A DNA stretch of 48,888 bases from Glaciecola sp. UBA2563 (lineage in GTDB: Bacteria > Pseudomonadota > Gammaproteobacteria > Enterobacterales > Alteromonadaceae). Below the pieces are notes generated by a model. It was not told where the DNA came from, ran no database searches, and was given only the letters and a program-made list of their open reading frames with translations. Where the stretch lies: assembly GCA_002340325.1 (NCBI GenBank), contig DDLV01000153.1, positions 23,894 to 72,781 on the forward strand, written 5' to 3'. Every line of letters begins with the position of its first letter. Within the stretch, counting starts at the first letter, position 1. A program made the translations under genes and the position numbers. Shown here in pieces: positions 28,631 through 36,635 of this stretch.

Positions 28631-29496
28631 TTACAAAACTCTTCGTTCAAAAAAGCGTTAACTTCGGATAAATCTGAATAGTGCAATTCAAACTGTCTGG
28701 TATTTTCGATCAAGTGCACATTGGTTTCAAAGCTTTGCTGGCCTAAAAAGTTAAAATTAAACGAGTTTTCGCTAAACTTTACCATGGCACTAGTTTTATC
28801 CATTGGATAAATGTCAAGCAATATGTCTTTTGAATACTGGGGAAAAACGATGCCAACAATGTTAGCTGGAGTTGATTGTTCTTCGATGCTGTGACGTTGT
28901 GGCGACATATGTGCAACATCGCCTTTGTGTGTCTTATAAGCAGTCTCCGAAAAGGTACCATGTGAGAACATTTGTTTACACAAATCGATTGACGCATTTT
29001 TTAAGCAAATAGGTCTGACAAAAGGGGTAACTTGCGTCGTATTTTTCGTTATCAGTGCCATTTCATCAGACAATAGTCGCCATCCATTATTTTCCAAATA
29101 AGCTGTCGCCGTGCTTTTCCCAGAGCCGGGCGGGGCAGGCAGTAATATCGCGTAATCGTCCTTAGCGAGCACCGCTGAATGAATAATAACCCTTTGAAAC
29201 TCATACATGGCAACGGTCCAATTCATACCCCACTCCAGCATTGCAAAGGCATAATCAGCAGGCAACGGTGTAAATGGTACAAGTCCTTCTGATGAAAACT
29301 GCACTTGGGGTTTTAAGAATCGCCTTGTGAAATTGGGATATTTGATGCCAATGCGAAAATCTATAAATTCGCTTGGCTGTATTGAATGCGTGAAGCGGTC
29401 ACCATAAATACGGCGACACATTTCGATAACAAAAGACGTGTTTGTCGTTATTTCGAAGATGAAGGGATGGACGCGTAAATAGAATAAACTGCTCAA
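28627..29496 (-). CDS. HprK-related kinase A
   Basis: A 289-residue protein similar to the C-terminal half of HPr kinase/phosphorylase, matching the HprK-related kinase A type (TIGR04352-like). The P-loop APPGSGKST is at residues 121-129, preceded by IIHSAVLAKDDYAILLP, and LLSDEMALIT (Asp144) matches the second acidic motif of HprK. The first 100 residues lack the classical HprK N-terminal domain. No HPr gene is nearby, so the target is probably not the sugar-phosphotransferase carrier; a small peptide is more likely, as in HprK-like kinases that phosphorylate lasso peptides. It lies 24 bases after the PqqD-like gene and overlaps the nucleotidyltransferase gene. Confidence 0.85.
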   Translation of the reverse strand: MSSLFYLRVHPFIFEITTNTSFVIEMCRRIYGDRFTHSIQPSEFIDFRIGIKYPNFTRRFLKPQVQFSSEGLVPFTPLPADYAFAMLEWGMNWTVAMYEFQRVIIHSAVLAKDDYAILLPAPPGSGKSTATAYLENNGWRLLSDEMALITKNTTQVTPFVRPICLKNASIDLCKQMFSHGTFSETAYKTHKGDVAHMSPQRHSIEEQSTPANIVGIVFPQYSKDILLDIYPMDKTSAMVKFSENSFNFNFLGQQSFETNVHLIENTRQFELHYSDLSEVNAFLNEEFCK

Positions 29497-29520
29497 AAGT
29501 GATAATGGTAGTTTGTTTTT

Positions 29521-29733
29521 TTATAGTTTAGTTATCATTTTATGAATTAACAAAGTGTTTATGATGTGACAATGCTGTTCGTCTGATTCGCTTTTTTCTT
29601 TGTTGAGAAGCTCTTCAACTGGTTTTGTAGCAGCCACCATAGAATTATCCATAGGATCAAAGAATATACATCCAGAACCATCTGAAAAATGGTGGGTTAA
29701 TATGTTGTCTCTTACGGCGTATGCGTCACTCAT
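29521..29733 (-). CDS. PqqD-family protein of the HPr-rel-A system
   Basis: A 70-residue PqqD-like protein. The pattern DGSGCIFFDPMDNSMVAATKPVEELL is the usual winged-helix peptide-binding core (a strand ending in FDP, then a Leu-rich helix). PqqD proteins bind leader peptides and present them to modifying enzymes; here the neighbour kinase and nucleotidyltransferase are the obvious partners (TIGR04353-like by context). The first gene after the promoter at 29781-29808, it lies 126 bases downstream of the small Tat-like ORF. Confidence 0.75.
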   Translation of the reverse strand: MSDAYAVRDNILTHHFSDGSGCIFFDPMDNSMVAATKPVEELLNKEKSESDEQHCHIINTLLIHKMITKL

Positions 29734-29760
29734 GCTAGTGGCTGATTAAAATAGTCTTTT

Positions 29761-29772
29761 CAACAATTGTTG
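29761..29772. promoter_or_regulatory. Palindrome caacaattgttg at the PqqD-gene promoter
   Basis: A perfect 12-bp palindrome lies just downstream of the -10 box, close to the expected transcription start of the PqqD-kinase-transferase operon. It would be well placed as a repressor site. No regulator gene is adjacent, so its ligand is unknown, and a chance palindrome cannot be excluded. Confidence 0.35.
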
Positions 29773-29780
29773 GTATACAT

Positions 29781-29808
29781 ATTTTAGTCTCCACTACGAA
29801 TTTGTAAA
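29781..29808 (-). promoter_or_regulatory. Sigma-70-like promoter of the PqqD-kinase operon
   Basis: On the minus strand TTTACA (29808-29803) and TAAAAT (29786-29781) are separated by 16 bases, each matching five of six consensus positions. The site lies between the small Tat-like ORF and the PqqD gene, so the modifying enzymes can be transcribed independently of the peptide. Confidence 0.5.
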
Positions 29809-29859
29809 ACGCGAGCGATAGGAGTGTGTAGGACACTTCGTTCGAATGGCCTTGATTTT

Positions 29860-30051
29860 TTATTTCTTAATGTTTGAGCCGGTGTTTGATTGGGCCAATG
29901 AACCGTTTCCACCAGTAGCCCATACCGATTTAGCAGGCATCGCAACGACGACGGCACCCAACCCTACGCTTTTTAAGACCCTTCTGCGCTTGACGGCAAC
30001 TTCGTCTTGGTCATTCGCGTTATGCGCGTTGTCTATTGATTTCTTACTCAT
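29860..30051 (-). CDS. Small Tat-signal protein, candidate peptide substrate
   Basis: A 63-residue ORF. Residues 1-20 are polar and acidic; RRRVLKSVGLGAVVVAMPAKSVWA (from residue 22, in two pieces RRRVLKSVGLG and AVVVAMPAKSVWA) is a convincing twin-arginine signal with a hydrophobic core and a likely cut after SVWA (residue 45). That would leave only an 18-residue Gly/Ser/Asn-rich product ending in SNTGSNIKK. It has no Cys. It precedes the PqqD, kinase and nucleotidyltransferase genes on the same strand, so it may be their substrate. The upstream ribosome-binding site is weak (TAGGG, about 13 bases before ATG). An ORF on the opposite strand covers the same bases; the Tat motif and operon position favour this one. 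Confidence 0.6.
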   Translation of the reverse strand: MSKKSIDNAHNANDQDEVAVKRRRVLKSVGLGAVVVAMPAKSVWATGGNGSLAQSNTGSNIKK

Positions 30052-30090
30052 GAATTTCCACTACCCTAATTGTTTTGAAACCGATTAATC

Positions 30091-30113
30091 AAGCTGCTTC
30101 CAGCTTTTTTATT
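30091..30113 (+). terminator. Hairpin with T-tract; also 5' of the small Tat-like gene
   Basis: A perfect 6-bp stem (aagctg / cagctt) with loop cttc is followed on the plus strand by a T-rich tract, the form of an intrinsic terminator reading rightward. On the minus strand the same hairpin lies about 40 bases before the small Tat-like ORF, next to a perfect TATAAT (30116-30111) that lacks a good -35 box. It may end antisense transcription or shape the peptide mRNA's 5' end. Confidence 0.45.
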
Positions 30114-30116
30114 ATA

Positions 30117-30576
30117 TCGTAACCATCTCGAAAAAGTGATGGGATAAAAATAAAAGTTTTTAACCTACATACTTATATGTGTTTTGGATTTAAATAGCAA
30201 GAATTATGCCGATATATAAGTATATGAATTTACGCCCGTAATTCTACATAGATTCAAGAGCTGTAAAAAATATTGACACTTAAAAGTGACGAGTCAATGG
30301 TAATGACGAAAGAATCTCGCCCCCGTTAAAGGGGGCATAAGTTTAATGCCGATTTGTAATTATTGTTGTTTTTATCTAATTCTTATGTTGACCGCGGACT
30401 AATCGTCCATGGACTTTCGCGGTGTTTGTCTCGGCCTGACACTCCCACCCACTGAAAAGCATTTTTGATGCCAATCAACAAATAACAAATATAATTAAAT
30501 GGATAGGAGATGCTTACTTCAGTGTATATTCTTTTTTGTAAAATATCCTGACAGACGACAAAAGCTATTTGGTAAG
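30117..30576. other. Non-coding region with several hairpins
   Basis: No credible coding sequence is visible in about 460 bases. Structures seen: a perfect 6-bp GC stem gccccc/gggggc at 30319-30336; an overlapping alternative stem ggcat/atgcc at 30334-30350 that cannot form at the same time as the first; and accgcg/cgcggt at 30391-30423 enclosing the 10-bp palindrome gtccatggac (30405-30414). The DUF3592-like gene ends at 30577 on the minus strand, so these could be its 3' end, a leader for the Tat-like gene, or a small RNA. I matched none of them to a known RNA family. Confidence 0.4.
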
Positions 30577-31056
30577 TTATTTAGTGAAACAGACCCGCAT
30601 ATACTGGATAAAAACACATAGCACAATTGCAATAACTATATAAGTGATGATAAAGGTGGCAGGGCTATATACGCCATAATCAAGAACGTCTGCATCAGTT
30701 GGGTTCTTAGGGTCAAAAAAAACGGTGACTTTATTGTCGATTGAGAAGTGACCTAAATAAGATAATACGTGAGCATTAATCGTTTTCTTATACGTCTTAT
30801 CTGCAACAATGTATTTAACAGTGATTTCGTTTAAGAGGCTTTGATAAGGTCCGCTTGAACGAGAGGATGTGCTCCGAGAAGCGGAGCTAGGGTTGTTTAC
30901 TCTGGTTGTTGTGCTTTCAACTATCGTACCTTCAATTGAATATCCTTGCGATATAGCGCCGAGCATATCTTTGCTCACCCACAAAAAACTCATTACACAT
31001 AGAAGCAAAATAATCGCATAAGTTTTCTTGTATTTAATTTTTGAAAGCATGTCCAA
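30577..31056 (-). CDS. DUF3592-like membrane protein
   Basis: A 159-residue protein with a membrane helix near residues 13-33, an outside or periplasmic beta-rich domain, and a second helix near 131-153. The pattern IEGTIVESTTTRV, then YIVADKTYKKTINA, and KVTVFFDPKNPTDADVL fits the DUF3592 family. A Ser-rich loop (PSSASRSTSSRSSG, about 56-69) is unusual. The function of the family is unknown. It is flanked by long non-coding gaps on both sides and appears to be a single-gene unit. Confidence 0.7.
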   Translation of the reverse strand: MDMLSKIKYKKTYAIILLLCVMSFLWVSKDMLGAISQGYSIEGTIVESTTTRVNNPSSASRSTSSRSSGPYQSLLNEITVKYIVADKTYKKTINAHVLSYLGHFSIDNKVTVFFDPKNPTDADVLDYGVYSPATFIITYIVIAIVLCVFIQYMRVCFTK

Positions 31057-31156
31057 AGGCAGCTAAACAATAGAGTTACTTTATTATCGGCAATCTTGTA
31101 CAACGCCACACTTCAAAGGTGCGTATTTCGGAAATTAACTATGAAGCGTTGTCATG

Positions 31157-31170
31157 CCGATTGAAATCGG
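31157..31170. repeat. Small REP-like hairpin
   Basis: The 14-base element ccgat-tgaa-atcgg forms a 5-bp stem in the 224-base gap between the DUF3592-like and TetR genes. It resembles the short intergenic repeats common in related genomes, but only one copy was noted here. Confidence 0.3.
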
Positions 31171-31226
31171 AATCTCTTTTTGAAACATGGCGAAATAAAA
31201 ATGAACATTACAGTGTTGCCGTGGAG

Positions 31227-31246
31227 ATGGTGATTTTCATCACCAT
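31227..31246 (-). terminator. Hairpin downstream of the TetR gene
   Basis: A perfect 8-bp stem (atggtgat / atcaccat) lies 35 bases after the TetR stop. On the minus strand its loop is GAAA, a stabilising GNRA tetraloop, which suggests that the structure acts in the TetR transcript. No T-run follows, so it may protect the mRNA 3' end rather than terminate on its own. Confidence 0.4.
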
Positions 31247-31280
31247 GACGACGCGTTGTAGCACGTTGTATAGGTGATCG

Positions 31281-31943
31281 CTAAGAGAAAGATTTTATTA
31301 TCGCCAATGCTTTTTCAGTGGTTCGTTTTGCAAGTTTCTCTTTTTCTTGGTCTTCCAATCGATAGGGCATATTCAAAATTCCACGCATGTGGTAGTCACC
31401 TTTGAGCATATTGAAAAAATCCAGCGCTACTTCATAGGCATTGGCTTTTGATAATTCGGCTTGGGGATGTTCATGCAGCAGAGTAGACACAATTTGCAGG
31501 CTATATCGTGGACCTGCCTGATAAAAGAGCTCTGCCATGTGCGGGTTGGCTTTAGACTCACCTATAACGGTTGAGTACATATCCATTACATCAGGATCAT
31601 GTAGTAACTCGATAAACTTCGTCGCGATATTAAAAAGTATTTTGTCCAGCGCAAGGTCTTTTTTTGCAAGCTGAGAATTATCAAACTGATACATCATGCA
31701 CTTCTGTTCAATGACGGCGTTGTACAAAGTGTCTTTATTATTGAAGTGAGAGTAAACGGTTTGTTTTGATACGCCGCTGGCCTTGGCAACAGCATCCATA
31801 GATGTTCTCTCAAAACCTTGGCTCATAAACAGCTGTCCAGCATGAAAAAGAATTAACTGCCTTTTTTCATCACTTTTCGGTCGTCCGACCGTATTTCTTT
31901 TTTGTTCAGAAAGTGTTTTTTCGAGTTGGGACTGTTTAGTCAT
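31281..31943 (-). CDS. TetR/AcrR-family repressor
   Basis: A 220-residue TetR protein. The N-terminal helix-turn-helix spans RTSMDAVAKASGVSKQTVYSHFNNKDTLYNAVI (from about residue 47; key part GVSKQTVYSHFNNK). The C-terminal part is the ligand-binding and dimer domain. The frame is open to 32036, but that start would overlap the operator-like palindrome and adds 31 unrelated residues; ATG at 31943 (MTKQSQLEK) fits the family. It is divergent from the RND efflux genes, 159 bases away, and probably represses them and itself. Confidence 0.88.
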   Translation of the reverse strand: MTKQSQLEKTLSEQKRNTVGRPKSDEKRQLILFHAGQLFMSQGFERTSMDAVAKASGVSKQTVYSHFNNKDTLYNAVIEQKCMMYQFDNSQLAKKDLALDKILFNIATKFIELLHDPDVMDMYSTVIGESKANPHMAELFYQAGPRYSLQIVSTLLHEHPQAELSKANAYEVALDFFNMLKGDYHMRGILNMPYRLEDQEKEKLAKRTTEKALAIIKSFS

Positions 31944-32035
31944 GGCCTTTCTCAGTACTGCATTGTGAACATAGTATCGCAAAAAACAACCTAGGTCGTC
32001 ATTTGATAAACCGTTGCAAAAATTTAACATTATCA

Positions 32036-32052
32036 TACTAGACAGTCTAGTA
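32036..32052. promoter_or_regulatory. Operator-like palindrome for the TetR regulator
   Basis: The perfect 17-base palindrome tactagac-a-gtctagta lies 50 bases upstream of the efflux adaptor gene and about 90 bases upstream of the TetR start. It has the size, symmetry and CTAGAC half-sites of operators bound by several TetR repressors that control RND pumps. Binding at this place would block both divergent transcripts. Confidence 0.75.
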
Positions 32053-32102
32053 TTTATATTCTAACATGCAAAAACAACGGTAAATTAGAGTTTTCGCAGA
32101 TC

Positions 32103-33254
32103 ATGAGTCGTCCTCAAGTAAAATTAGCTGTTATTACATTAGTGTGTTTTATCAGTCTTACGGTTTTGATGTTGTTTTCAGGCAATCACAATGCTGTCGC
32201 GCTGGACAGTTCGCAACTATTTGCAGTGGAAAATAGTCGTGTTCAGGTTATGCCGGTTAATGTGCAACAAGAGTATGTAAGAGAGAGATTGGTTTATGGC
32301 CAATTAGAGTCTGGAAAATTGGCAGATATCGGCTTCGAACGCAGTGGTGCGATAAGTGAACTTTTGGTTGAAGAAGGTGCATTTGTCGTTGCTGGTCAGC
32401 CATTAGCTAAGCTAAACAACGAACGATTATTAGCTCAACAAAAGGAATTACAAGCGTCGCTTGATCGTGCTCGCGCAGACGCAAAATTATCAAAGCTCAG
32501 CCAGCAGCGTGTGAAAGACTTAGTCACTAAGAAACTAGAGCCCAAACAACGTCTTGATGAGGCTAATGCACAATTAGATGCCAGTAATGCTGTCGTAGCA
32601 GAAACGCAAGCTCGACTTTCATCGCTAGATGTCGAAATCAATAAATTGGTGTTAACCGCGCCATATGACGGGCAAATTATTGCGCAAAATTTAGACTCAG
32701 GTGCAGTGGTTGCTGTTGGGCAAAGTGTATTTCGAATAATCGATAATGCGTCATTAGAAGCAAGATTTGGTCTGCCAGAAGACACGGCTTTTATGCTGCA
32801 AAGTGCCATATCCTTTAAATTGCAATTGAACGGTCGAGATATCAAAGCAGATTTAAAGACAATTGAACGATCGCGTAATAGAGCAACACGCACGTTGGAT
32901 GCAATATTCAGTATCGCACCAGATAATCGAGACCTCAGCACTGCAGTTACCGGTGATATCATCTCTTTGACGGTAGAACTGCCCTATGCAAAAGAGGGCG
33001 CATGGTTACCGTTGAGCGCCTTGTCTAATGGTGTTAGAGGGATGTGGTCGGTTTTAGTGTTGGATGCTGAGACATCAGAGTTAAGTCCTCGCCTCGTTAT
33101 TGCCGAACACATTGAAGGGCAGGCAGTCTACGTTTCAGGTGGGTTACAACATGATGATTTGGTTGTGGTGGACGGCTTACAAAGATTCACGCCCGGACAA
33201 AAAGTTGTCAACTATACGAAGCTTACCCCCAACGACGTTTTTGCAAAACGCTAA
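32103..33254 (+). CDS. RND efflux periplasmic adaptor (membrane fusion protein)
   Basis: A 383-residue HlyD/AcrA-type adaptor. An N-terminal hydrophobic helix (about 8-27) serves as a signal or anchor. The barrel-sandwich/lipoyl half (GAISELLVEEGAFVVAGQPLAKLN, about 82-105) is followed by an alpha-helical hairpin (about 108-170) and the returning half LTAPYDGQIIAQNLDSGAVVAVGQ. It links the inner-membrane pump encoded 22 bases downstream to an outer-membrane channel, for which no gene is visible here. The TetR operator-like site lies just upstream. Confidence 0.9.
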   Translation: MSRPQVKLAVITLVCFISLTVLMLFSGNHNAVALDSSQLFAVENSRVQVMPVNVQQEYVRERLVYGQLESGKLADIGFERSGAISELLVEEGAFVVAGQPLAKLNNERLLAQQKELQASLDRARADAKLSKLSQQRVKDLVTKKLEPKQRLDEANAQLDASNAVVAETQARLSSLDVEINKLVLTAPYDGQIIAQNLDSGAVVAVGQSVFRIIDNASLEARFGLPEDTAFMLQSAISFKLQLNGRDIKADLKTIERSRNRATRTLDAIFSIAPDNRDLSTAVTGDIISLTVELPYAKEGAWLPLSALSNGVRGMWSVLVLDAETSELSPRLVIAEHIEGQAVYVSGGLQHDDLVVVDGLQRFTPGQKVVNYTKLTPNDVFAKR

Positions 33255-33276
33255 TATCAGATAAGGTCGATTTGAG

Positions 33277-36200
33277 ATGAATAAACAATCTTCTTTTGAT
33301 GCGCCTTGGTACACGCTCTTTTTTCGAAATGGACATTTATTGAGTCTGGGTATCATTATTATCCTCGTGGCAGGTCTATCAGCAATACAGAATTTACCGC
33401 GCTTGGAAGACCCACGGATAGACTTGCGAAACGTGGTCATTTTAACGGCTTACCCGGGAGCTTCTGCTGAAAGAGTAGAGGCATTGGTTACTGATGTGCT
33501 CGAAGATGAGCTGAGACAATTATTTGAGATTAAAGATATCAATTCAACCTCAAAAGCAGGGTTTTCTTCGGTGTCGGTTGAAATTCAAGATTGGACTGAT
33601 AATTCAGTTAATCAGCAAATATTCTCAAAAATTCGCGACGCCATGGATGATGCCGCTAAGAAGTTTCCAGATGGTGCGGCTGAACCGATACTCGAAGATA
33701 AGCGCGGTGCAACGGCATTTACAGTGCTCTATGCAATATCTTCAGAAAATAACACAATTTCTGATTTAACGTTTGCAGGTCGAATGGCAAATGAATTTGC
33801 CGATAGGTTGAGGAATGTTGCTGGCACTGAAGTTGTTTTTATCTATGGTGAGCCTGAAGAAGAAATCACGGTAAGTCTTGATGTGCAGCAGCTCGCTGCG
33901 GCAGGACTTAGCATTGAGCAAGTCAGCCAGCGAATCATTACCGCAGATGTAAAACTGCCTGCTGGTGTATTGTATAACGATGCTAGAGATATACGGGTTC
34001 AAGTTGCTGACCCACTAGCGTCAACAAAAGTGATTGAAAACATTCCTATTCAGGTTGATGGTTCACAATACCTTCGTGTTGGCGACATTGCCACAGTGAC
34101 AAGGGAAGCCAGACAACCTGCAACTGAAGTGGCATTACTCAATGGCAATCAAACAATTTTTGTCGCAGCGCGAATGCAAACATCTGTAAGAATTGACCAA
34201 TGGACTAACGCCACTAAAGAAAAGGCAGAGATATTCAACGAGCAATTTGCTGGTAGCGTAACTGCGGAAGTTGTGTTTGAACAGAATAAATACACAGAAG
34301 AGCGACTGGGTGAGTTAAGCGTAAATTTACTATTGGGATCAGTCGTGGTGATGTTAGTTATCCTGTTTTTTATGGGTGCTCGAGCTGCTTGGATAGTTGG
34401 TTTAGCATTGCCGTTGTGCGCTGCGTTTGCGATTTTCTCGCTTAGCTTTTTTAATCAACAAATCCACCAAATGTCAATCTTTGGAATCATAATTGCGATT
34501 GGCTTGCTCATCGATAACGCAATTGTGGTGACCGATGAAATAAGGCTGAACCTGCTGGATAAAACACTTACTAGACTGCAGGTTTTGGTCAAAACCGTAA
34601 GGCATCTTTTTTCGCCGTTGTTAGCGTCCACATTAACCACCGTTTTGGGTTTTATGCCGATTTTCTTACTCAACGGTAATATCGGCGACTTTATCGGTCC
34701 AATTGCAATCAGTGTTGTGTTAGCGTTAATTGGCTCTCTCGCGATTTCAATGACAATTATTGCAGGGTTGGCTGCACGATATTTGCCCAGAGATGTTGAT
34801 GAAACGCATCATTGGTATCAGCGCGGATTTCAACTGCCAGACGTCACCGGTGTATTTAAGCAGTTCCTTGCAAAGATGATTAATGCGCCTGCGATTGTGA
34901 TACCGGTAATCGTAATCTTCTGTTTTAGCGGTTTTTATTTTTCGAGTAAGTTAGATAACGTATTTTTTCCAAGTGCCGACAGAGACCAATTTGAGGTGTA
35001 TGTTTTTGCACCAAAGGGAAGCGGCGTGAGTTACACAACATCTAAAGCGCTCGAAATCGATGAATACCTAGCATCTCAAGATGGCATAAATCAGGTCACA
35101 TGGCTTGTGGGTGGTTCTACACCCTCGATTTATTACAATCAAGTTATGACGCGAGACAACAGTCCAGAGTTTGCAAACGCGGTCATAACCGCTGAATCCG
35201 TATCGAGAGCAGAATCTCTAATAAGCGAACTGCAATTTGGCATCCAAGATGCATTTCCTGAGCTTAAGATTGTCGTGCGTAAATTTGGTCAAGGTCCGCC
35301 TATTCCTGCGCCGATTGAAGTAGATATTTATGGCCCTGATATCGAAGTATTATCGCAGCTAGGCGAAGACGTTCGATTGGCGATGAGCAAAATACCCGGC
35401 ATCACTCAATCGATTCCCTCGATATCTATGGATGAAGCCGAACTCAAATACGATGTTGACGAGACGCAAAGCTTTTTATCGCAATTAGCACTTAATCAAA
35501 TTGCAGCTCAGCTTCAGCAAGGCCTATCAGGCGCTCAAGGCGGTTCAGTTCTTGAGGGCACTGAAGAATTACCTGTAAGAGTGCGTATTCCGGAGTTTCA
35601 GCGCTCCAGTTTTCAACAACTGGATGCACTGCCGCTCTTGGGGCCAAATGTAAGAGAGGTAGGGCCAACAGGCGTCGGTGCACTTGGTGACCTTCAGTTA
35701 ACTTCTGCTGTAAGCGGGATCACCAGAGAGGATGGCGAACGCGTCAATAAAGTGCAGGCTTTTTTGCTTCCAGGCGTACCTGCGGTAACCGTCAGCAACC
35801 AGCTACGTGAAATGCTAGAAAATGGCGAACTTGAATTGCCAGTAGGTTATCGATTTAAAATGGCAGGTGATGCCGACCAACAAGAGCAAGCGCTTGGCCA
35901 GTTAATGACTTATCTACCTGTTTTGTTGGTGATGATGGTATCTTCACTCATCCTAAGTTTTTCTAGTGTTAGGTTTGCTGCGGTGATTGGTGTAGTTGCT
36001 ATACTATCAGTCGGGCTTGGGTTTATGAGTTTGTATCTTTCAGGTTTGCCGATAGGATTTAATCCGTTGTTAGGTAGCGTCGGTTTAATCGGCGTGGCTA
36101 TTAACGGTTCAATTGTTGTAATTGCATCGATTGCGGCAAACAAACAAGCTATTGAAGGGGATACGGATGCTATCGTAGAGGAAACGATGAGCTGCAGCCG

Positions 36201-36438
36201 TCATATACTTTCAACAACGGTGACGACGATTGGAAGCTTGATACCTCTCCTTTTATTCAGTGAGGGAAGCTTTTGGCCTCCATTGGCAGTAGTACTCGCA
36301 GGTGGTGTTGGATTTTCCGTGATCTTATCACTGTCCTTTACGCCAACCGTAATAGCCTTGTTGTGCAGGTTAAGAGTGAAGCGCAAAAAATGGATGGCGA
36401 AAAGAAAAAATGGCAAGCCTTTTGCTCCAGCCAATTAA
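33277..36438 (+). CDS. RND-family efflux permease
   Basis: A 1053-residue inner-membrane RND transporter of the AcrB/MexF-like superfamily with the usual plan: one N-terminal helix, a large periplasmic loop (about 50-340), a helix bundle (about 345-540), a second large loop and a C-terminal bundle (about 880-1030). In transmembrane helix 4 the motif reads GLLIDNAIVVTDE, with Asp413 followed by Asn414 where multidrug pumps usually have two Asp. The pump expels an unknown compound using the proton gradient. It is co-transcribed with the adaptor and probably controlled by the divergent TetR protein. Confidence 0.92.
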   Translation: MNKQSSFDAPWYTLFFRNGHLLSLGIIIILVAGLSAIQNLPRLEDPRIDLRNVVILTAYPGASAERVEALVTDVLEDELRQLFEIKDINSTSKAGFSSVSVEIQDWTDNSVNQQIFSKIRDAMDDAAKKFPDGAAEPILEDKRGATAFTVLYAISSENNTISDLTFAGRMANEFADRLRNVAGTEVVFIYGEPEEEITVSLDVQQLAAAGLSIEQVSQRIITADVKLPAGVLYNDARDIRVQVADPLASTKVIENIPIQVDGSQYLRVGDIATVTREARQPATEVALLNGNQTIFVAARMQTSVRIDQWTNATKEKAEIFNEQFAGSVTAEVVFEQNKYTEERLGELSVNLLLGSVVVMLVILFFMGARAAWIVGLALPLCAAFAIFSLSFFNQQIHQMSIFGIIIAIGLLIDNAIVVTDEIRLNLLDKTLTRLQVLVKTVRHLFSPLLASTLTTVLGFMPIFLLNGNIGDFIGPIAISVVLALIGSLAISMTIIAGLAARYLPRDVDETHHWYQRGFQLPDVTGVFKQFLAKMINAPAIVIPVIVIFCFSGFYFSSKLDNVFFPSADRDQFEVYVFAPKGSGVSYTTSKALEIDEYLASQDGINQVTWLVGGSTPSIYYNQVMTRDNSPEFANAVITAESVSRAESLISELQFGIQDAFPELKIVVRKFGQGPPIPAPIEVDIYGPDIEVLSQLGEDVRLAMSKIPGITQSIPSISMDEAELKYDVDETQSFLSQLALNQIAAQLQQGLSGAQGGSVLEGTEELPVRVRIPEFQRSSFQQLDALPLLGPNVREVGPTGVGALGDLQLTSAVSGITREDGERVNKVQAFLLPGVPAVTVSNQLREMLENGELELPVGYRFKMAGDADQQEQALGQLMTYLPVLLVMMVSSLILSFSSVRFAAVIGVVAILSVGLGFMSLYLSGLPIGFNPLLGSVGLIGVAINGSIVVIASIAANKQAIEGDTDAIVEETMSCSRHILSTTVTTIGSLIPLLLFSEGSFWPPLAVVLAGGVGFSVILSLSFTPTVIALLCRLRVKRKKWMAKRKNGKPFAPAN

Positions 36439-36468
36439 CTGGTAGTTAATTAATAATTAGTTGCTAAC

Positions 36469-36503
36469 AAAGCGTAATTTGGCTCCGATATTTGCGCTTT
36501 TTT
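36469..36503 (+). terminator. Possible intrinsic terminator of the RND operon
   Basis: The sequence aaagcg is followed 20 bases later by its complement cgcttt and a run of six T, 31 bases after the permease stop. The loop is long, which lowers confidence, but place and T-tract fit the operon end. Confidence 0.45.
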
Positions 36504-36635
36504 ACAACGATTTAAGATTTGATGTTACGGTGAAATTACAAAAATTACGTACATGGTGGCAAACAGATTGTGCCTTTTGCATGCAATTAAGGTATATAGC
36601 CATATGGGCAATCTTAATGTTGTGTTTATACATGT

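Noticed and set aside
29846..30088. An 80-codon plus-strand ORF ending just before the T-tract hairpin
   Set aside because: It is antisense to the Tat-like micropeptide gene, has no ribosome-binding site and no recognisable motif; the Tat motif and operon position support the opposite strand.
31944..32036. N-terminal extension of the TetR protein
   Set aside because: The added residues are unlike TetR proteins and the start codon lies in the operator-like palindrome.
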